Positions 7,756 to 17,899 of a stretch of DNA of 64,000 nucleotides are shown here, piece after piece; the stretch's first letter is position 1; every line of letters begins with the position of its first letter. Made by a program: the position numbers and the translations under genes. The notes beneath the pieces were generated by a model. That model had not been told where the DNA came from. It saw only the letters and a program-made list of their open reading frames with translations, and did not search any database. Source of the stretch: Paenibacillus_L residui (GTDB taxonomy: Bacteria; Bacillota; Bacilli; Paenibacillales; NBRC-103111); the NCBI RefSeq assembly GCF_042677205.1, contig NZ_JBHTIU010000050.1, positions 12,169-76,168 of the forward strand, written 5' to 3'.

Positions 7756-8422
7756 AAGCACTCTGGCCCGGACGATCGATCATACACTGCTTAAGCCGGA
7801 TGCACGGGCAGAAGCCATTCGTACCCTGTGCGAAGAGGCTGTTCGTCACCATTTCTACAGCGTATGCGTTCATTCGGGGTGGGTGGCTTATTGCCGGGAA
7901 CAGCTCCAAGGCTCAGACGTTCGCATAAGCGCGGTTTGTGGTTTTCCGCACGGCGCCAACGGCAGCGAGGTCAAGGCGTATGAGGCTGCCCAGTCCGTGA
8001 AATGGGGTGCTGCTGAAATCGATATGGTGCTGCCCATCGGAATGCTGCTGGATCATCGTTTCACAGAGGTGGAAGCCGATATTCAACAGGTGGTTGCAGC
8101 GGTGGAGGGACAAGCCGTAGTCAAGGTCATTCTGGAGACGGGATATTTGAACAGCGAGCTGGTAAGAGCGGGCTGCCGCCTGGCCGAGCAGGCCGGTGCA
8201 GGCTTTGTTAAGACAAGCACCGGATTCGGCCCGGGAGGAGCAACGGCAGAGGTTGTCCGGTTAATGAGGGAGTCTGTGTCTTCTTCCATGGGGGTCAAAG
8301 CATCCGGAGGCGTACGCGACGCCGCAACGGCGATAGCGATGCTGGAGGCGGGAGCCACTCGGATCGGCACCAGCTCCGGCATCGCTATCGTTAGCGGGCT
8401 GCAGGGAATGGAAGATTACTAG
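7742..8422 (+). CDS. deoC: Deoxyribose-phosphate aldolase
   Basis: Class I aldolase splitting 2-deoxyribose-5-phosphate into acetaldehyde and glyceraldehyde-3-phosphate in deoxynucleoside catabolism. It is 226 aa, a TIM barrel. Landmarks: IDHTLLKPDA at the N-terminus, Asp in AEIDMVLPIG (about 94), the Schiff-base lysine in GFVKTSTGFGPGG (about 156) and the second active-site lysine in GVKASGGVRD (about 186). It starts inside the NUDIX gene. No deoR, pdp or nupC gene is nearby. It converges with the minus-strand Na/Pi gene; a GC-rich stem-loop GGCCGG/CCGGCC lies at 8422-8441, without a T tract. Confidence 0.96.
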   Translation: MEWNRSTLARTIDHTLLKPDARAEAIRTLCEEAVRHHFYSVCVHSGWVAYCREQLQGSDVRISAVCGFPHGANGSEVKAYEAAQSVKWGAAEIDMVLPIGMLLDHRFTEVEADIQQVVAAVEGQAVVKVILETGYLNSELVRAGCRLAEQAGAGFVKTSTGFGPGGATAEVVRLMRESVSSSMGVKASGGVRDAATAIAMLEAGATRIGTSSGIAIVSGLQGMEDY

Positions 8423-8443
8423 GCCGGGGCTCCCGCCGGCCGA

Positions 8444-9397
8444 TCACTTCAGTCTTCTAATAAGCGGTGTATAACAGAGCGGAAGAGCGATCAACGAACA
8501 AGCGATATTGAAAATCGTCTGGGCCCGGGCGACCTGCAGGGAAGGAGAATCCGCCATCCAACTGACGATGGTGCCGAGGGAGCCTATCAGCGGGTAGAAC
8601 AGAAGGGCCCCGCCGACGTTAAGCAAAATATGCGTCCAGGCTACATATCCGCCGTACCGGCTTCCGCCGATGCTGGCAATGAGGGCCGTTACGCAGGTTC
8701 CAACGTTGGCGCCGATGATGATGGCGATTCCGACGTCCAGGGAGATGACTTGGACGGAGGCCAGCGACATAGCCATTGTAATGGTCAGTACACCGCTGTG
8801 AATGATAGCGGTCAGGATGGCCCCGGCAATCATCGCCCACAGCAGACTGCTCTGGGATTGCTGCACGAACCAGGCGAACAAACCGCGCGAACGCAGATGG
8901 GGGATAATGGACTGCATCACTTCCAGACCTAGCAGAATGCAGGAGAAACCGACAACAGCCAACGCCCCGTTGCGGACATGCCTTTTCCATAATTGCGGAT
9001 AAGCGGGAAGGTCGGGCAGGACGAATGTGGAAAGCCAGATCACAAGCGAGACCATGAATATGCTCAGGGAATGCTTGTGCAGATTCAGGCCGATCAGCTC
9101 CGTGGTCAGACACGTTCCGATATTCGTACCCAGTATGATGCCGAGCGTTTGCGGAAAGCGCATTAGCCCTGCATTGACGAGGCCGATCGTGATCACGGTA
9201 ACGGCTGTGCTGCTCTGCATCGCCGCAGTAATGCCGGTGGAAGCGATCATTCCGCGAAGCGGTGTTTTTGTAAATCTCTCCAGCAAGGTTTTCAGATATT
9301 GACCGGCCCATTGATGGAGCGCGGCTTCCATCACTTTCATGCCGAGCAGAAAAACAGCCAGCCCCAGCGCCATAGGGATAAATATAGTCGTAAACAT
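8444..9397 (-). CDS. Na/Pi cotransporter family protein (YqeW-like)
   Basis: Polytopic membrane protein of the NptA/PNaS family, which in characterised members couples Na+ to phosphate uptake. It is 317 aa with about 8-9 hydrophobic segments. The first inverted-repeat half has the family motif QSSTA (61-65). In the second half the matching place reads IHSGVLTITMAMS, so the classic QSSSA is not kept, although GANVGTCVTALI is. No C-terminal PhoU domain is present. In B. subtilis yqeW also follows the yqeT-U-V genes, but here NUDIX and deoC intervene and the strand is reversed. ATG 9397 has AAAGGAG about 10 bases upstream. Confidence 0.88.
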   Translation of the reverse strand: MFTTIFIPMALGLAVFLLGMKVMEAALHQWAGQYLKTLLERFTKTPLRGMIASTGITAAMQSSTAVTVITIGLVNAGLMRFPQTLGIILGTNIGTCLTTELIGLNLHKHSLSIFMVSLVIWLSTFVLPDLPAYPQLWKRHVRNGALAVVGFSCILLGLEVMQSIIPHLRSRGLFAWFVQQSQSSLLWAMIAGAILTAIIHSGVLTITMAMSLASVQVISLDVGIAIIIGANVGTCVTALIASIGGSRYGGYVAWTHILLNVGGALLFYPLIGSLGTIVSWMADSPSLQVARAQTIFNIACSLIALPLCYTPLIRRLK

Positions 9398-9479
9398 GAC
9401 GGCCTGTCTCCTTTTTCATAGTTAGTCCATGTATATGTCTGAAAAAGGAGATCCATGATACAAGCCTGCCCTTAGCCGC

Positions 9480-9926
9480 TTAATCCCATTTATCCAATTG
9501 TGTCTTAACGGTCTCCAAGTATACTTTGTTGCGCTGCAAAAGAGGACTGGGAACCATTTGATTATATTTTCTGATGTTAAGGTTAATTTCCTCCAACTCC
9601 CGATTCAGTTCCGCATCCTCCTTCTCCCCCGCTTTAATCCGGTTGCAGATACGGAGCAGCCGGCCGCGTATTTCCATACGCAGCTCCACCCATGGAGGAA
9701 GGTAGTTGGCGTTCTTGAGAATGGAGCTCAGCACATCGCCATCCTCCAGCTTCAGAGGCTTGCCCTTGCCTGGCAGGTCGTCCATGCCGCCCCTCTCTTC
9801 AAAATCCCGGTAAATTTCCTCCATCCATGTGTGAGTCATCTTGTCGGACGACGGTACAGCATCCTCAGCGAGCTGCTGGGGCAGCGGTTGTTCCGAACCT
9901 TCGGCAGGATTGCGTTTTTTGCTCAT
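9480..9926 (-). CDS. DUF1992 (DnaJ-homologue subfamily C28-like) protein
   Basis: A 148-aa soluble protein. MEEIYRDFEERGGMDDLPGKGKPLKLED is the hallmark of the DUF1992 domain found in DNAJC28-like proteins; here no J domain is present. The remainder is two charged helices (LRMEIRGRLLRICNRI, LNRELEEINLNIRKYN). The first 30 residues are a disordered Glu/Gln/Pro-rich tail. Function is unknown. It precedes the Na/Pi gene on the same strand with an 80-base gap and AAGGACGG as ribosome-binding site. Confidence 0.88.
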   Translation of the reverse strand: MSKKRNPAEGSEQPLPQQLAEDAVPSSDKMTHTWMEEIYRDFEERGGMDDLPGKGKPLKLEDGDVLSSILKNANYLPPWVELRMEIRGRLLRICNRIKAGEKEDAELNRELEEINLNIRKYNQMVPSPLLQRNKVYLETVKTQLDKWD

Positions 9927-10425
9927 CTGTTCATCCGTCCTTTCCTTTAATCGGATTTCTGATTAATAAATTCATTGACGTGATTCCGGTTCGTTTCCGA
10001 ATTTCCTCAGAGGCAAAATAGCTCCCCGATCGTCCCGTATAACGAGAATGCTGACATTAGGCTGTGGAGGATTCGGGATGGATTTGTGGATAGCAGGGAG
10101 CCAGGAGCTAAAGGGGGCTTACAACAGGAGTATGACTGATGCAGGAAAGGTTCATGCAAAGATCAGTTGGAATTCGAAGAAGGTATTCGAAAGCGTAGAA
10201 GGCTTCTTGTATATTTTAGCACAGGAATTTACTGGATGATTTGGATACGGTGAATCAATTGTGAACGGATATTGAAAATTCATAAATTTTCATTTGATCC
10301 GGCCTGGATTGCAGGGCAGGGCTCTCTATCTCCAGTTTTTGGACCGGGTCTGATGGGAACGGATGATCTCCCTATCTGCAAGGAAATATGATAGAATAAA
10401 TAGACAAAGCGAAGGGGGACGACGC
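9927..10425. other. Intergenic region before addB
   Basis: Divergent region between the DUF1992 gene and addB. An AT-rich palindrome, TGAAAATT-CAT-AAATTTTCA, lies around 10274-10292. No confident promoter, RNA or gene is seen; a short ORF at 10048-10239 lacks a ribosome-binding site and is not accepted. Confidence 0.6.
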
Positions 10426-13400
10426 ATGGATATCAGGATGGTCATCGGTCGGGCGGGCAGCGGCAAGAGCGAGCTGTGTCTGACGGAAATCCGCGAACGG
10501 CTGGAGAAGGAACCGGACGGCAGACCGCTTATTCTCCTTGTCCCGGAGCAGGCAACCTATCAGGCGGAGCAGGCGCTGGTGTCCGCACCCGGTTTATCCG
10601 GAACGATACGTGCTCAAGTATATAGCTTTCCAAGACTGGCTTGGCGCATCATGCAGGAAACAGGAGGAACCGCGGGGATTCCGATTGACGAAACCGGGAA
10701 GACCATGCTGCTGCAGCGGATTCTTAACAAGCATAAGGATAATCTCCGGCTATTCCGGCATTCTGTCGCACAGGTCGGATTTGCCAAAGAGGTGCTGTCG
10801 CTGTTCAGCGAACTGAAGAGACAGTGCATCACTCCCGATGAACTCGCGCAGCAGCATGAGCGGCTGACCCCGTTGTTGGCGGAGCAGCCCGGGACTCTGG
10901 AGCAGAAGCTGGAAGATTTGCTGAAAGTATACATAGATTACGAGAAGGAATTAACTAAACAATATTTGGATGCGGACGCCTTCGTGGAGCGGATGGCGGC
11001 TCAGCTTAGGAATTGTCCCTGGATCCGGGAGGCGGATATTTGGGTGGACGGCTTCTTCGGATTCACTCCGTTGGAGCACGCCGCTCTGGTCCAATGCATG
11101 CTTCATTGCCGCAGCGTTACGGTCACCCTCTGTCTGGACAAGCCTTATGATGCGGGGGAACAGCCGAATGAGCTGGATTTATTTTATCCAACGGCGATGA
11201 CGATGATACGGCTTCGGGAGCGTATGGAAGCCGTTGGTCTGCCGAATCCGCGGATTATCCGGCTGGCGCAGGAAACGCCTCCGCGTTATGCCGCGAATGC
11301 GATGCTGGCTCATTTGGAACGCCATTATGAGCATCGATTGTCCGCGGCCAAGCGGGCTTACCGGGAACGGCAGCTTGACGGGACCGAGCCGCAAGGTTTG
11401 TCGATCCGGTCGGCGGTTCATCGCAAGGCGGAGGTAGAAGGGGTGGCCAGACAGATGCTTCGGCTGGCCGCGGACCGCGGGCTCCGCTGGCGGGACATGA
11501 CCATTATGGTAAGAGATATGGACGGGTACGGGGATTTGCTGACCACCGTTCTTCAGCAGTTCGGTATCCCTCATTTTATAGATCAGAAGCGCCCGATTCT
11601 TCACCATCCGCTGGCGGAGTTCATCCGTTCCGCATTGGAAGTCGTCATCCGGAATTGGCGTTATGATGCGGTATTCCGCTGTGTGAAGACGGATTTCTTC
11701 CTGCCGCTGACGGAATCCGGGGAGAACCCCGTTACGAGACACGCTATGGACGAGCTGGAAAATTACGTTCTAGCGGCCGGAATTCAAGGATCGCGCTGGC
11801 TGGATGACAGGGCATGGGAGTTCAGGGTGCAGGCCGCCCTTGAGGAGGAAGACGGGATAACCGGATATCGCCCCGATCCCGAGTATGTTGCACGAATTCA
11901 AGCCTGCCGCAGATTGGTGACGGAGCCGCTGTCCGCTTTCCAGAGAAGCTTCTCGCAGGCGGAGAACGTCCGGCAAATGGCAGAAGCGCTGTATGCGCTG
12001 CTGATAGATTTACAGGTCCCCGAACGATTGGAGCGATGGAGCGAGGAATGCATCCGGAATGGCAACCCGGAGAAAGCCCGCGAGCATTCCCAGGTATGGG
12101 ACAGGATAGTTGAACTGCTCGACCAGCTGGTGGAGATGCTGGGCGAGGAGAGTATCGGGCGTGAGATGTTTGCGGAGATGGTCGATTCCGGACTGGACAG
12201 CATAAGGATGGGGCTTGTTCCTCCTTCGCTGGATCAGGTGCTGATCGGAACCATTGACCGGACCCGTTCCACACGCGTGAAGTATTGTTTCGTACTGGGA
12301 GTTAATGACGGTGTGCTGCCGGCCAAGATCAACATGGACGGAATACTGTCCGAGAATGAACGCGAGTTTCTGCGGGAAGCCGGAGTGAAGCTTGCAGACG
12401 GAGGCCGGCGCAGGCAATTGGATGAGCAATTGCTCATCTATTCGGTTCTATGTGCACCTTCCGAGCACCTGTGGCTGAGCTACCCGCTTGCGGACGAAGA
12501 AGGAAGGGCGCTGCTGCCTTCAGAAATCATCCAGCAGATTCAGGCTCTGTTTCCATCCGTCAAGGAGAAGCTGCTGCTGGCCGAACCGGACTCCTCCTTG
12601 TCCGAGGAGGAGCAAATGCAGTTTATTTCCCCTCCGGGACAAGCCGTCTCCCACTTATTCATCCGGATGAAGCAGTGGATGAAGGGGGAGGAGATGGCCG
12701 AATTTTGGTGGGAGGTCTACAACTGGCTGCAGCAACGGCCCCAATGGCGGGACAAGCTGGAGATGATGGTCCGGGCACTTGACTTTAGCAATGCCGAAGC
12801 CGCACTGTCCGCAAGCTCCAGCCGGCTTCTCTACGGCGACCAGCTGAAAGCCAGCGTATCGCGCATGGAGCGGTTTGTCGCCTGCCCGTTTTCCCAGTTT
12901 GCCTCGCATGGGCTGAGGCTGGCGGAGCGCAGGGTCTACCGGCTGGAGGCGCCTGATATCGGCCAGCTGTTCCATGCGGCTCTCAGCGGGCTGATCGGCT
13001 CCCTGCAGCAGGAGCAGGCCGACTGGGCGCTGCTCAGCAGAGAGCAGCTGGAGCATCGGGCCTCCGAAATGGTGGACAGGCTCGCCCCGCGGCTGCAGAG
13101 CGAAATTTTGCTCAGCTCCCCCCGCTACCGCTACATAGCCAGGAAGCTTAAAGGAATCGTCGGGAAGGCTTCCGTCATTCTGGCCGAACACGCGAAGCGA
13201 AGCGGATTCGTACCGGTCGGGCTTGAACTCGGATTTGGGCCCGGGGAGACGCTGCCCCCGCTTACCTTCCGGCTGAACAACGGCTGCACGATGGAGATTG
13301 TGGGCCGAATTGACCGGGTAGACCGGGCGGAGAGCGAGCGCGGACTGCTACTCAGGGTCATCGATTACAAATCGAGCCGAACCTCGCTGCATCTGGCCGA

Positions 13401-14013
13401 GCTTTATTATGGATTGTCCCTGCAGATGCTTACCTATCTGGATGTCGTTCTAAGCCACTCCGAGGTTTGGCTCGGACAGAAGGCGCGCCCGGCCGGGGTG
13501 CTCTATTTCCACGTGCATAACCCGCTGGTCCGCACCAAATATCCGATTTCCCGGGAAGACGCCGAAGCGGAGACACGCAAGCAATTTAAGATGAAGGGGC
13601 TCGTTCTGGCCGACGAGGAAGCGGTGAGGCTGATGGACAGAGACCTGCAGAGCGGCTATTCCCAGTTGATCCCCGTTGCCTTGAAAACGGACGGGAGCTT
13701 CTATTCCTCCGCATCGGTGGCCACTCCCGAGCAATGGGACCGGCTGCGGGGGTATGTCCGCAGCAAAATCCGCAGCATCGGCACGGAAATTACAGAGGGG
13801 AATGTCAGCATCACCCCGTTTCGCCTGGGGGGGAAATCCGCCTGCACCTTCTGCCCCTTCAAGCCGGTCTGCCAGTTCGACCCGCTGCTTAAGGGCAATG
13901 ATTTCCGCATTCTCGAGAGAAAGGACAGCGTGGACATCTGGACAAGTCTGGAGGACGCTGCTTCGATGGACAGCTTAAGTAAAGGAGGGAAGGCCGACAA
14001 TGAACCGCAATGA
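10426..14013 (+). CDS. addB: Helicase-exonuclease AddAB, subunit AddB
   Basis: Nuclease/inactive-helicase subunit of AddAB, the Firmicute counterpart of RecBCD, which resects double-strand ends up to Chi for RecA loading. It is 1195 aa. The N-terminal P-loop is GRAGSGKSE (about 8-16). The C-terminal RecB-like nuclease has RVIDYKSSRT (about 977). The iron-sulfur cysteines are present: one in VACPFSQFA (about 818) and CTFCPFKPVC (about 1139-1148). Start ATG 10426 has AAGGGGG at 7 bases; an upstream in-frame ATG at 10363 has no site. It is the first gene of addB-addA-sbcD-sbcC, each overlapping the next. Confidence 0.97.
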   Translation: MDIRMVIGRAGSGKSELCLTEIRERLEKEPDGRPLILLVPEQATYQAEQALVSAPGLSGTIRAQVYSFPRLAWRIMQETGGTAGIPIDETGKTMLLQRILNKHKDNLRLFRHSVAQVGFAKEVLSLFSELKRQCITPDELAQQHERLTPLLAEQPGTLEQKLEDLLKVYIDYEKELTKQYLDADAFVERMAAQLRNCPWIREADIWVDGFFGFTPLEHAALVQCMLHCRSVTVTLCLDKPYDAGEQPNELDLFYPTAMTMIRLRERMEAVGLPNPRIIRLAQETPPRYAANAMLAHLERHYEHRLSAAKRAYRERQLDGTEPQGLSIRSAVHRKAEVEGVARQMLRLAADRGLRWRDMTIMVRDMDGYGDLLTTVLQQFGIPHFIDQKRPILHHPLAEFIRSALEVVIRNWRYDAVFRCVKTDFFLPLTESGENPVTRHAMDELENYVLAAGIQGSRWLDDRAWEFRVQAALEEEDGITGYRPDPEYVARIQACRRLVTEPLSAFQRSFSQAENVRQMAEALYALLIDLQVPERLERWSEECIRNGNPEKAREHSQVWDRIVELLDQLVEMLGEESIGREMFAEMVDSGLDSIRMGLVPPSLDQVLIGTIDRTRSTRVKYCFVLGVNDGVLPAKINMDGILSENEREFLREAGVKLADGGRRRQLDEQLLIYSVLCAPSEHLWLSYPLADEEGRALLPSEIIQQIQALFPSVKEKLLLAEPDSSLSEEEQMQFISPPGQAVSHLFIRMKQWMKGEEMAEFWWEVYNWLQQRPQWRDKLEMMVRALDFSNAEAALSASSSRLLYGDQLKASVSRMERFVACPFSQFASHGLRLAERRVYRLEAPDIGQLFHAALSGLIGSLQQEQADWALLSREQLEHRASEMVDRLAPRLQSEILLSSPRYRYIARKLKGIVGKASVILAEHAKRSGFVPVGLELGFGPGETLPPLTFRLNNGCTMEIVGRIDRVDRAESERGLLLRVIDYKSSRTSLHLAELYYGLSLQMLTYLDVVLSHSEVWLGQKARPAGVLYFHVHNPLVRTKYPISREDAEAETRKQFKMKGLVLADEEAVRLMDRDLQSGYSQLIPVALKTDGSFYSSASVATPEQWDRLRGYVRSKIRSIGTEITEGNVSITPFRLGGKSACTFCPFKPVCQFDPLLKGNDFRILERKDSVDIWTSLEDAASMDSLSKGGKADNEPQ

Positions 14014-17000
14014 AGAGCAGGAAAATAACTTGTCGGATGTGATTGAGGCCAAGGCCCCGCCTGTCAAGCCGGCTCAATCGGCCTGGACGGATGAGCAGTG
14101 GGAGGCCATTACCCGGACGGGACAGAACATTCTCGTTGCCGCAGCCGCAGGATCGGGTAAGACGGCGGTGCTCGTAGAGCGGATCATTCGCCGGATATCC
14201 GACGAAAACCATCCGGTCGATGTCGACCGTCTGCTGGTTGCCACCTTTACGAAAGCGGCCGCTTCCGAAATGAGGCAGAGAATTCGCGACGCCTTGGAGA
14301 AGGCTCTGTACGACAAGCCGGATTCCGCCTATTTGAAGAAACAGCTGGCTCTCATTCACCGCGCTTCGATTACGACGCTGCATTCCTTTTGTCTGGAAGT
14401 CATCCAGCGGCATTTTCAACGAATTCCGCTTGATCCCGGCTTTCGGATAGCCAACGAGACGGAAGCGGCACTGCTGCGCCAGGATGTGCTGGAGGAGCTG
14501 TTCGAGCATTATTACAGCCATGAGGACGAAACCAGCGAATTCTGGAACATGCTGGAATGGTTTGGAGGGGACCGAAGTGACGAGGCGGTGTTTGCGCTGG
14601 TCCTCCAGCTTTATGATGCCTCGCGCAGCCATCCTTTGCCAGACCGGTGGCTGGACCAAATGTGCGAGTTTTTCAATACGGATACGATGGAGCCTTCGCT
14701 CTGGTTTGACAGCCTCATACGCGATGTCCGGCTGGAGCTGGAAGGAATAGCCGGATTGCTGCAGGAGGCGTCCCGTCTGGCTGAACAGCCGGGAGGCCCG
14801 GCACCGTATTTGGCCAATCTGGCGGATGAAACGGCGATGATATCTCAGTTAATGGGATTATGTGGAGAAAGCTGGGAATCGCTCTATGAACGGTTCCAGA
14901 CCGCTTCGTTCGGACGGTTGAAGCCATGCCGGGGGGAAGGTCTGGATAAGTCGCTGCAGGAGAAGGTCAAGGCCATCCGGGATACGGCCAAGGAGCGGTT
15001 CAACGCCCTGCGCGAAGAGCTGTTCACCCGCTCGCCCGAACAGTATAAAGCGGAGCTGAAGGCGATGCATCCGGTCATGGGCATGCTCGTGGAGCTTGTG
15101 CGCCAGTTCGCCGTCCGGTTCTCGGAGGCGAAACGGGGCAAAGGCTTGATCGACTTTGCCGATTTGGAGCACTATTGCTTGCAGGTGCTGAGCGATCCGG
15201 ATGCGGGAGGCGGATTGAAGCCGTCGGAGGCCGCGCTGGAGTACAGGGAACAGTATGTGGAAATATTGCTGGATGAATATCAGGATACCAACCGGGTGCA
15301 GGAGGCGATAGTCGAATTGCTGTCCCGCGAGGATCGGGGTAACCGGTTTATGGTGGGCGATGTCAAGCAGAGCATCTATCGCTTCCGGCTGGCGGAGCCC
15401 AGCTTGTTTCTGGAGAAATACCGCTCCTTCCGGCAGGATGGAAGCGGGAAAGGGCGACGCATAGATCTTGCCCGGAATTTCCGCAGCCGAAGACAAGTGG
15501 TGGACGGAGTCAATTTTGTGTTCAAGCAGGTCATGAACGAGACGGTAGGGGAGATCTCCTATGACCGGGATGCCGAGCTTGTGTACGGGGCTGAATATTA
15601 TGAGCAGGCCCCCGGAAAGCGGGAGCTTCCGGTGGAATGGATGCTGATCGACCGTGCCGGCGGGGATCGTGCGGTGGAGCCGGAGGACGGCCCGGATGAG
15701 GCGGAGGAAGCGGCGGGGCAGGGCAAGGAGAGCTCCTCGTTCGCCGAGGAAATCCGTGAGATGGAAACGGCTCAGTTGGAAGCCAGGTCCATCGCCCTGC
15801 AAATTCGCAAACTGATGGGCGGAACCGGGGAGGAGCCGTTCCAGGTATATGACAAAAGAGAAAACGGCCTGCGGCCTGTACAGTACCGGGATATCGTCAT
15901 TTTGCTGCGGGCAACGCACAGTTGGGCGCCGGTTTTCATGGAAGAACTGAGGCAGCAGGGCATTCCCGGCTATGCGGATTTGAATACGGGATATTTTATG
16001 GCGACAGAAGTGGATATTATCCTTTCTCTGCTCAAGATCATTGACAATCCATATCAGGATATTCCTCTTGCTGGGGTGCTTCGCTCCCCGATTGTCGGAC
16101 TCCGGGCGGATGATCTGGCCATCGTTAGAACGGCTGACCGCAAAGGGGATTTCTATAAAGCATTGCTGCAGTTTATCGAAGATCCGGACGACGGGCATCG
16201 GGAGCTTCGCCATAAGCTTCGGGTATTTATTGAACGTCTGGAGAGGTGGCGGACCGCCGCACGCCAGAGCTCCCTGGCCGATTTGATCTGGTCGCTGTAT
16301 CAGGAGACCGGGTATTACGATTTCGTCGGGGGGATGCCGGGAGGGGTTCAGCGCCAGGCCAACCTGCGCGCTCTGCATGATCGCGCCCGGCAATATGAAG
16401 CGACCTCGTTTCGCGGGCTGTTCCGTTTCCTGCGGTTTGTCGAGCGGATGCAGGAGAGCGGCGGAGATTTGGGAACTGCCAGGGCATTGGGCGAGCAGGA
16501 GGATGTCGTCCGCATCATGTCCATTCACAAGAGCAAAGGGCTGGAGTTCCCGGTCGTATTCGTGGCGGGCATGGGCAAGGCGTTCAACCGTCAGGACCTG
16601 AATTCGCATTTTCTCATTCACAAGGAATTGGGGCTGGGCCCTTATTATGTCGATTTGGACAAAAGGATCAGCTATCCTTCGCTGCCTACTCTGGCCATAC
16701 GCCGGAGAATGCGGCTGGAGATGCTGGCCGAGGAGATGCGGGTGCTCTATGTCGCGCTGACGAGAGCGAGAGAGAAATTATTTCTGCTCGGCACGGTGCG
16801 TTCGCTGTCGAGACAATTGGAATTATGGGCGCGCAGCGATTTGCAGTCGCCGGTACTCCCGGATTACGAGCTGGCCCAGGCGAAATGCTACCTGGATTGG
16901 ATCGGGCCGGCCTTGATCAAGCACGAGCATTGTCAGCCGCTGAGAGAGATGGGGCATATGCTGAATCCGACACCGGATTGGGCGGCAAGGGACCGTTCGG

Positions 17001-17899
17001 AGTGGAAGGTGTCCGTTATTTATCCGGCAATGCTCGTTCAGGAGGCGGCGGCCGCGGAAGAAGCTTCCGCTCTGCAGGCGGAGAGAATGGAGGCGGTCCG
17101 GCACCTGCAGCCGGTCGAATCGGCAGAATCCGCGGATAGGGAAGAAGTGAACCGGCGGCTTTCCTGGTCTTATCCGTTCGCGGATGCCGTGAAGCTGCTG
17201 TCCAAAACGTCCGTATCCGAAATCAAACGAATGCATGAAGAGAAAGTATGGAGCCTGTCGGACGATATCGCCGCTCCTGCGGCAGCCCCCTCTTCGCTGC
17301 AGGCGCATCTGTTTCGCCGTCCGCGATTTATAGAGCAGTGGCAGCTCAGTGCGGCGGAGAAGGGAACGGTCTACCATGCAGTTATGCAAAGACTGCGGCT
17401 TCATCCGGAACTGGACGAGAAGGATATTCTCGAGGAAATGGAGCGGATGGTGGAGCTTCGCCTGCTGACCGAAGAGCAGCGCCAAGCGGTGGATCCGTCG
17501 GTCATTTCCGGATTCTATCAAACGGTTGCAGGCAAAAGGATGCTGCGGGCGGGAAGGGTTCAGCGCGAGGTGCCGTTCAGCTATGGACTTCCCGCCGGCG
17601 AAGTGTATCCGAATACGTCTTCGGGTGCCAAGGATGAGACGATACTCATTCAAGGGGTGGTCGACTGTCTGTTTGAGGATGAGGAAGGGCTTGTGCTGCT
17701 GGATTACAAAACCGATGCGATGAAAGGGCGCCCGCCGGAAGAGCATGCCGAACGGTATAAGGTTCAGCTCGGCTTATATGCGCGGGCTGTCGAGCAGATT
17801 TGGAAACGGCCGCTGTCGGACATTTATCTGTACTTCTTCGATGGCTCCCATCTCGTGGAGATGGGCGGGAAGGTAAAGCGGCGACTGGAGGTGGACTAA
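14000..17899 (+). CDS. addA: Helicase-exonuclease AddAB, subunit AddA
   Basis: 3'-5' UvrD/RecB-like helicase with a second nuclease. It is 1299 aa. The Walker A is AAAAGSGKTAVLVER (about 47-61), the Walker B region LLDEYQDTN, then the Q/R motifs typical of SF1A (VGDVKQSIYRFR; RIMSIHKSKGLEFPVV; LYVALTRAREK). The C-terminal nuclease has LVLLDYKTD (about 1229-1237). Residues about 555-585 form an acidic insert. The ATG overlaps addB by 14 bases with AAAGGAGGG inside the addB end, so the two subunits are coupled and probably made in equal amounts. Confidence 0.97.
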   Translation: MNRNEEQENNLSDVIEAKAPPVKPAQSAWTDEQWEAITRTGQNILVAAAAGSGKTAVLVERIIRRISDENHPVDVDRLLVATFTKAAASEMRQRIRDALEKALYDKPDSAYLKKQLALIHRASITTLHSFCLEVIQRHFQRIPLDPGFRIANETEAALLRQDVLEELFEHYYSHEDETSEFWNMLEWFGGDRSDEAVFALVLQLYDASRSHPLPDRWLDQMCEFFNTDTMEPSLWFDSLIRDVRLELEGIAGLLQEASRLAEQPGGPAPYLANLADETAMISQLMGLCGESWESLYERFQTASFGRLKPCRGEGLDKSLQEKVKAIRDTAKERFNALREELFTRSPEQYKAELKAMHPVMGMLVELVRQFAVRFSEAKRGKGLIDFADLEHYCLQVLSDPDAGGGLKPSEAALEYREQYVEILLDEYQDTNRVQEAIVELLSREDRGNRFMVGDVKQSIYRFRLAEPSLFLEKYRSFRQDGSGKGRRIDLARNFRSRRQVVDGVNFVFKQVMNETVGEISYDRDAELVYGAEYYEQAPGKRELPVEWMLIDRAGGDRAVEPEDGPDEAEEAAGQGKESSSFAEEIREMETAQLEARSIALQIRKLMGGTGEEPFQVYDKRENGLRPVQYRDIVILLRATHSWAPVFMEELRQQGIPGYADLNTGYFMATEVDIILSLLKIIDNPYQDIPLAGVLRSPIVGLRADDLAIVRTADRKGDFYKALLQFIEDPDDGHRELRHKLRVFIERLERWRTAARQSSLADLIWSLYQETGYYDFVGGMPGGVQRQANLRALHDRARQYEATSFRGLFRFLRFVERMQESGGDLGTARALGEQEDVVRIMSIHKSKGLEFPVVFVAGMGKAFNRQDLNSHFLIHKELGLGPYYVDLDKRISYPSLPTLAIRRRMRLEMLAEEMRVLYVALTRAREKLFLLGTVRSLSRQLELWARSDLQSPVLPDYELAQAKCYLDWIGPALIKHEHCQPLREMGHMLNPTPDWAARDRSEWKVSVIYPAMLVQEAAAAEEASALQAERMEAVRHLQPVESAESADREEVNRRLSWSYPFADAVKLLSKTSVSEIKRMHEEKVWSLSDDIAAPAAAPSSLQAHLFRRPRFIEQWQLSAAEKGTVYHAVMQRLRLHPELDEKDILEEMERMVELRLLTEEQRQAVDPSVISGFYQTVAGKRMLRAGRVQREVPFSYGLPAGEVYPNTSSGAKDETILIQGVVDCLFEDEEGLVLLDYKTDAMKGRPPEEHAERYKVQLGLYARAVEQIWKRPLSDIYLYFFDGSHLVEMGGKVKRRLEVD

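Noticed and set aside
10048..10239. 63-codon plus-strand ORF before addB
   Set aside because: No Shine-Dalgarno, unremarkable composition, and AT-rich intergenic context.
14858..16621. 587-codon minus-strand ORF over addA
   Set aside because: It is a shadow of GC-rich addA coding sequence with no family features.
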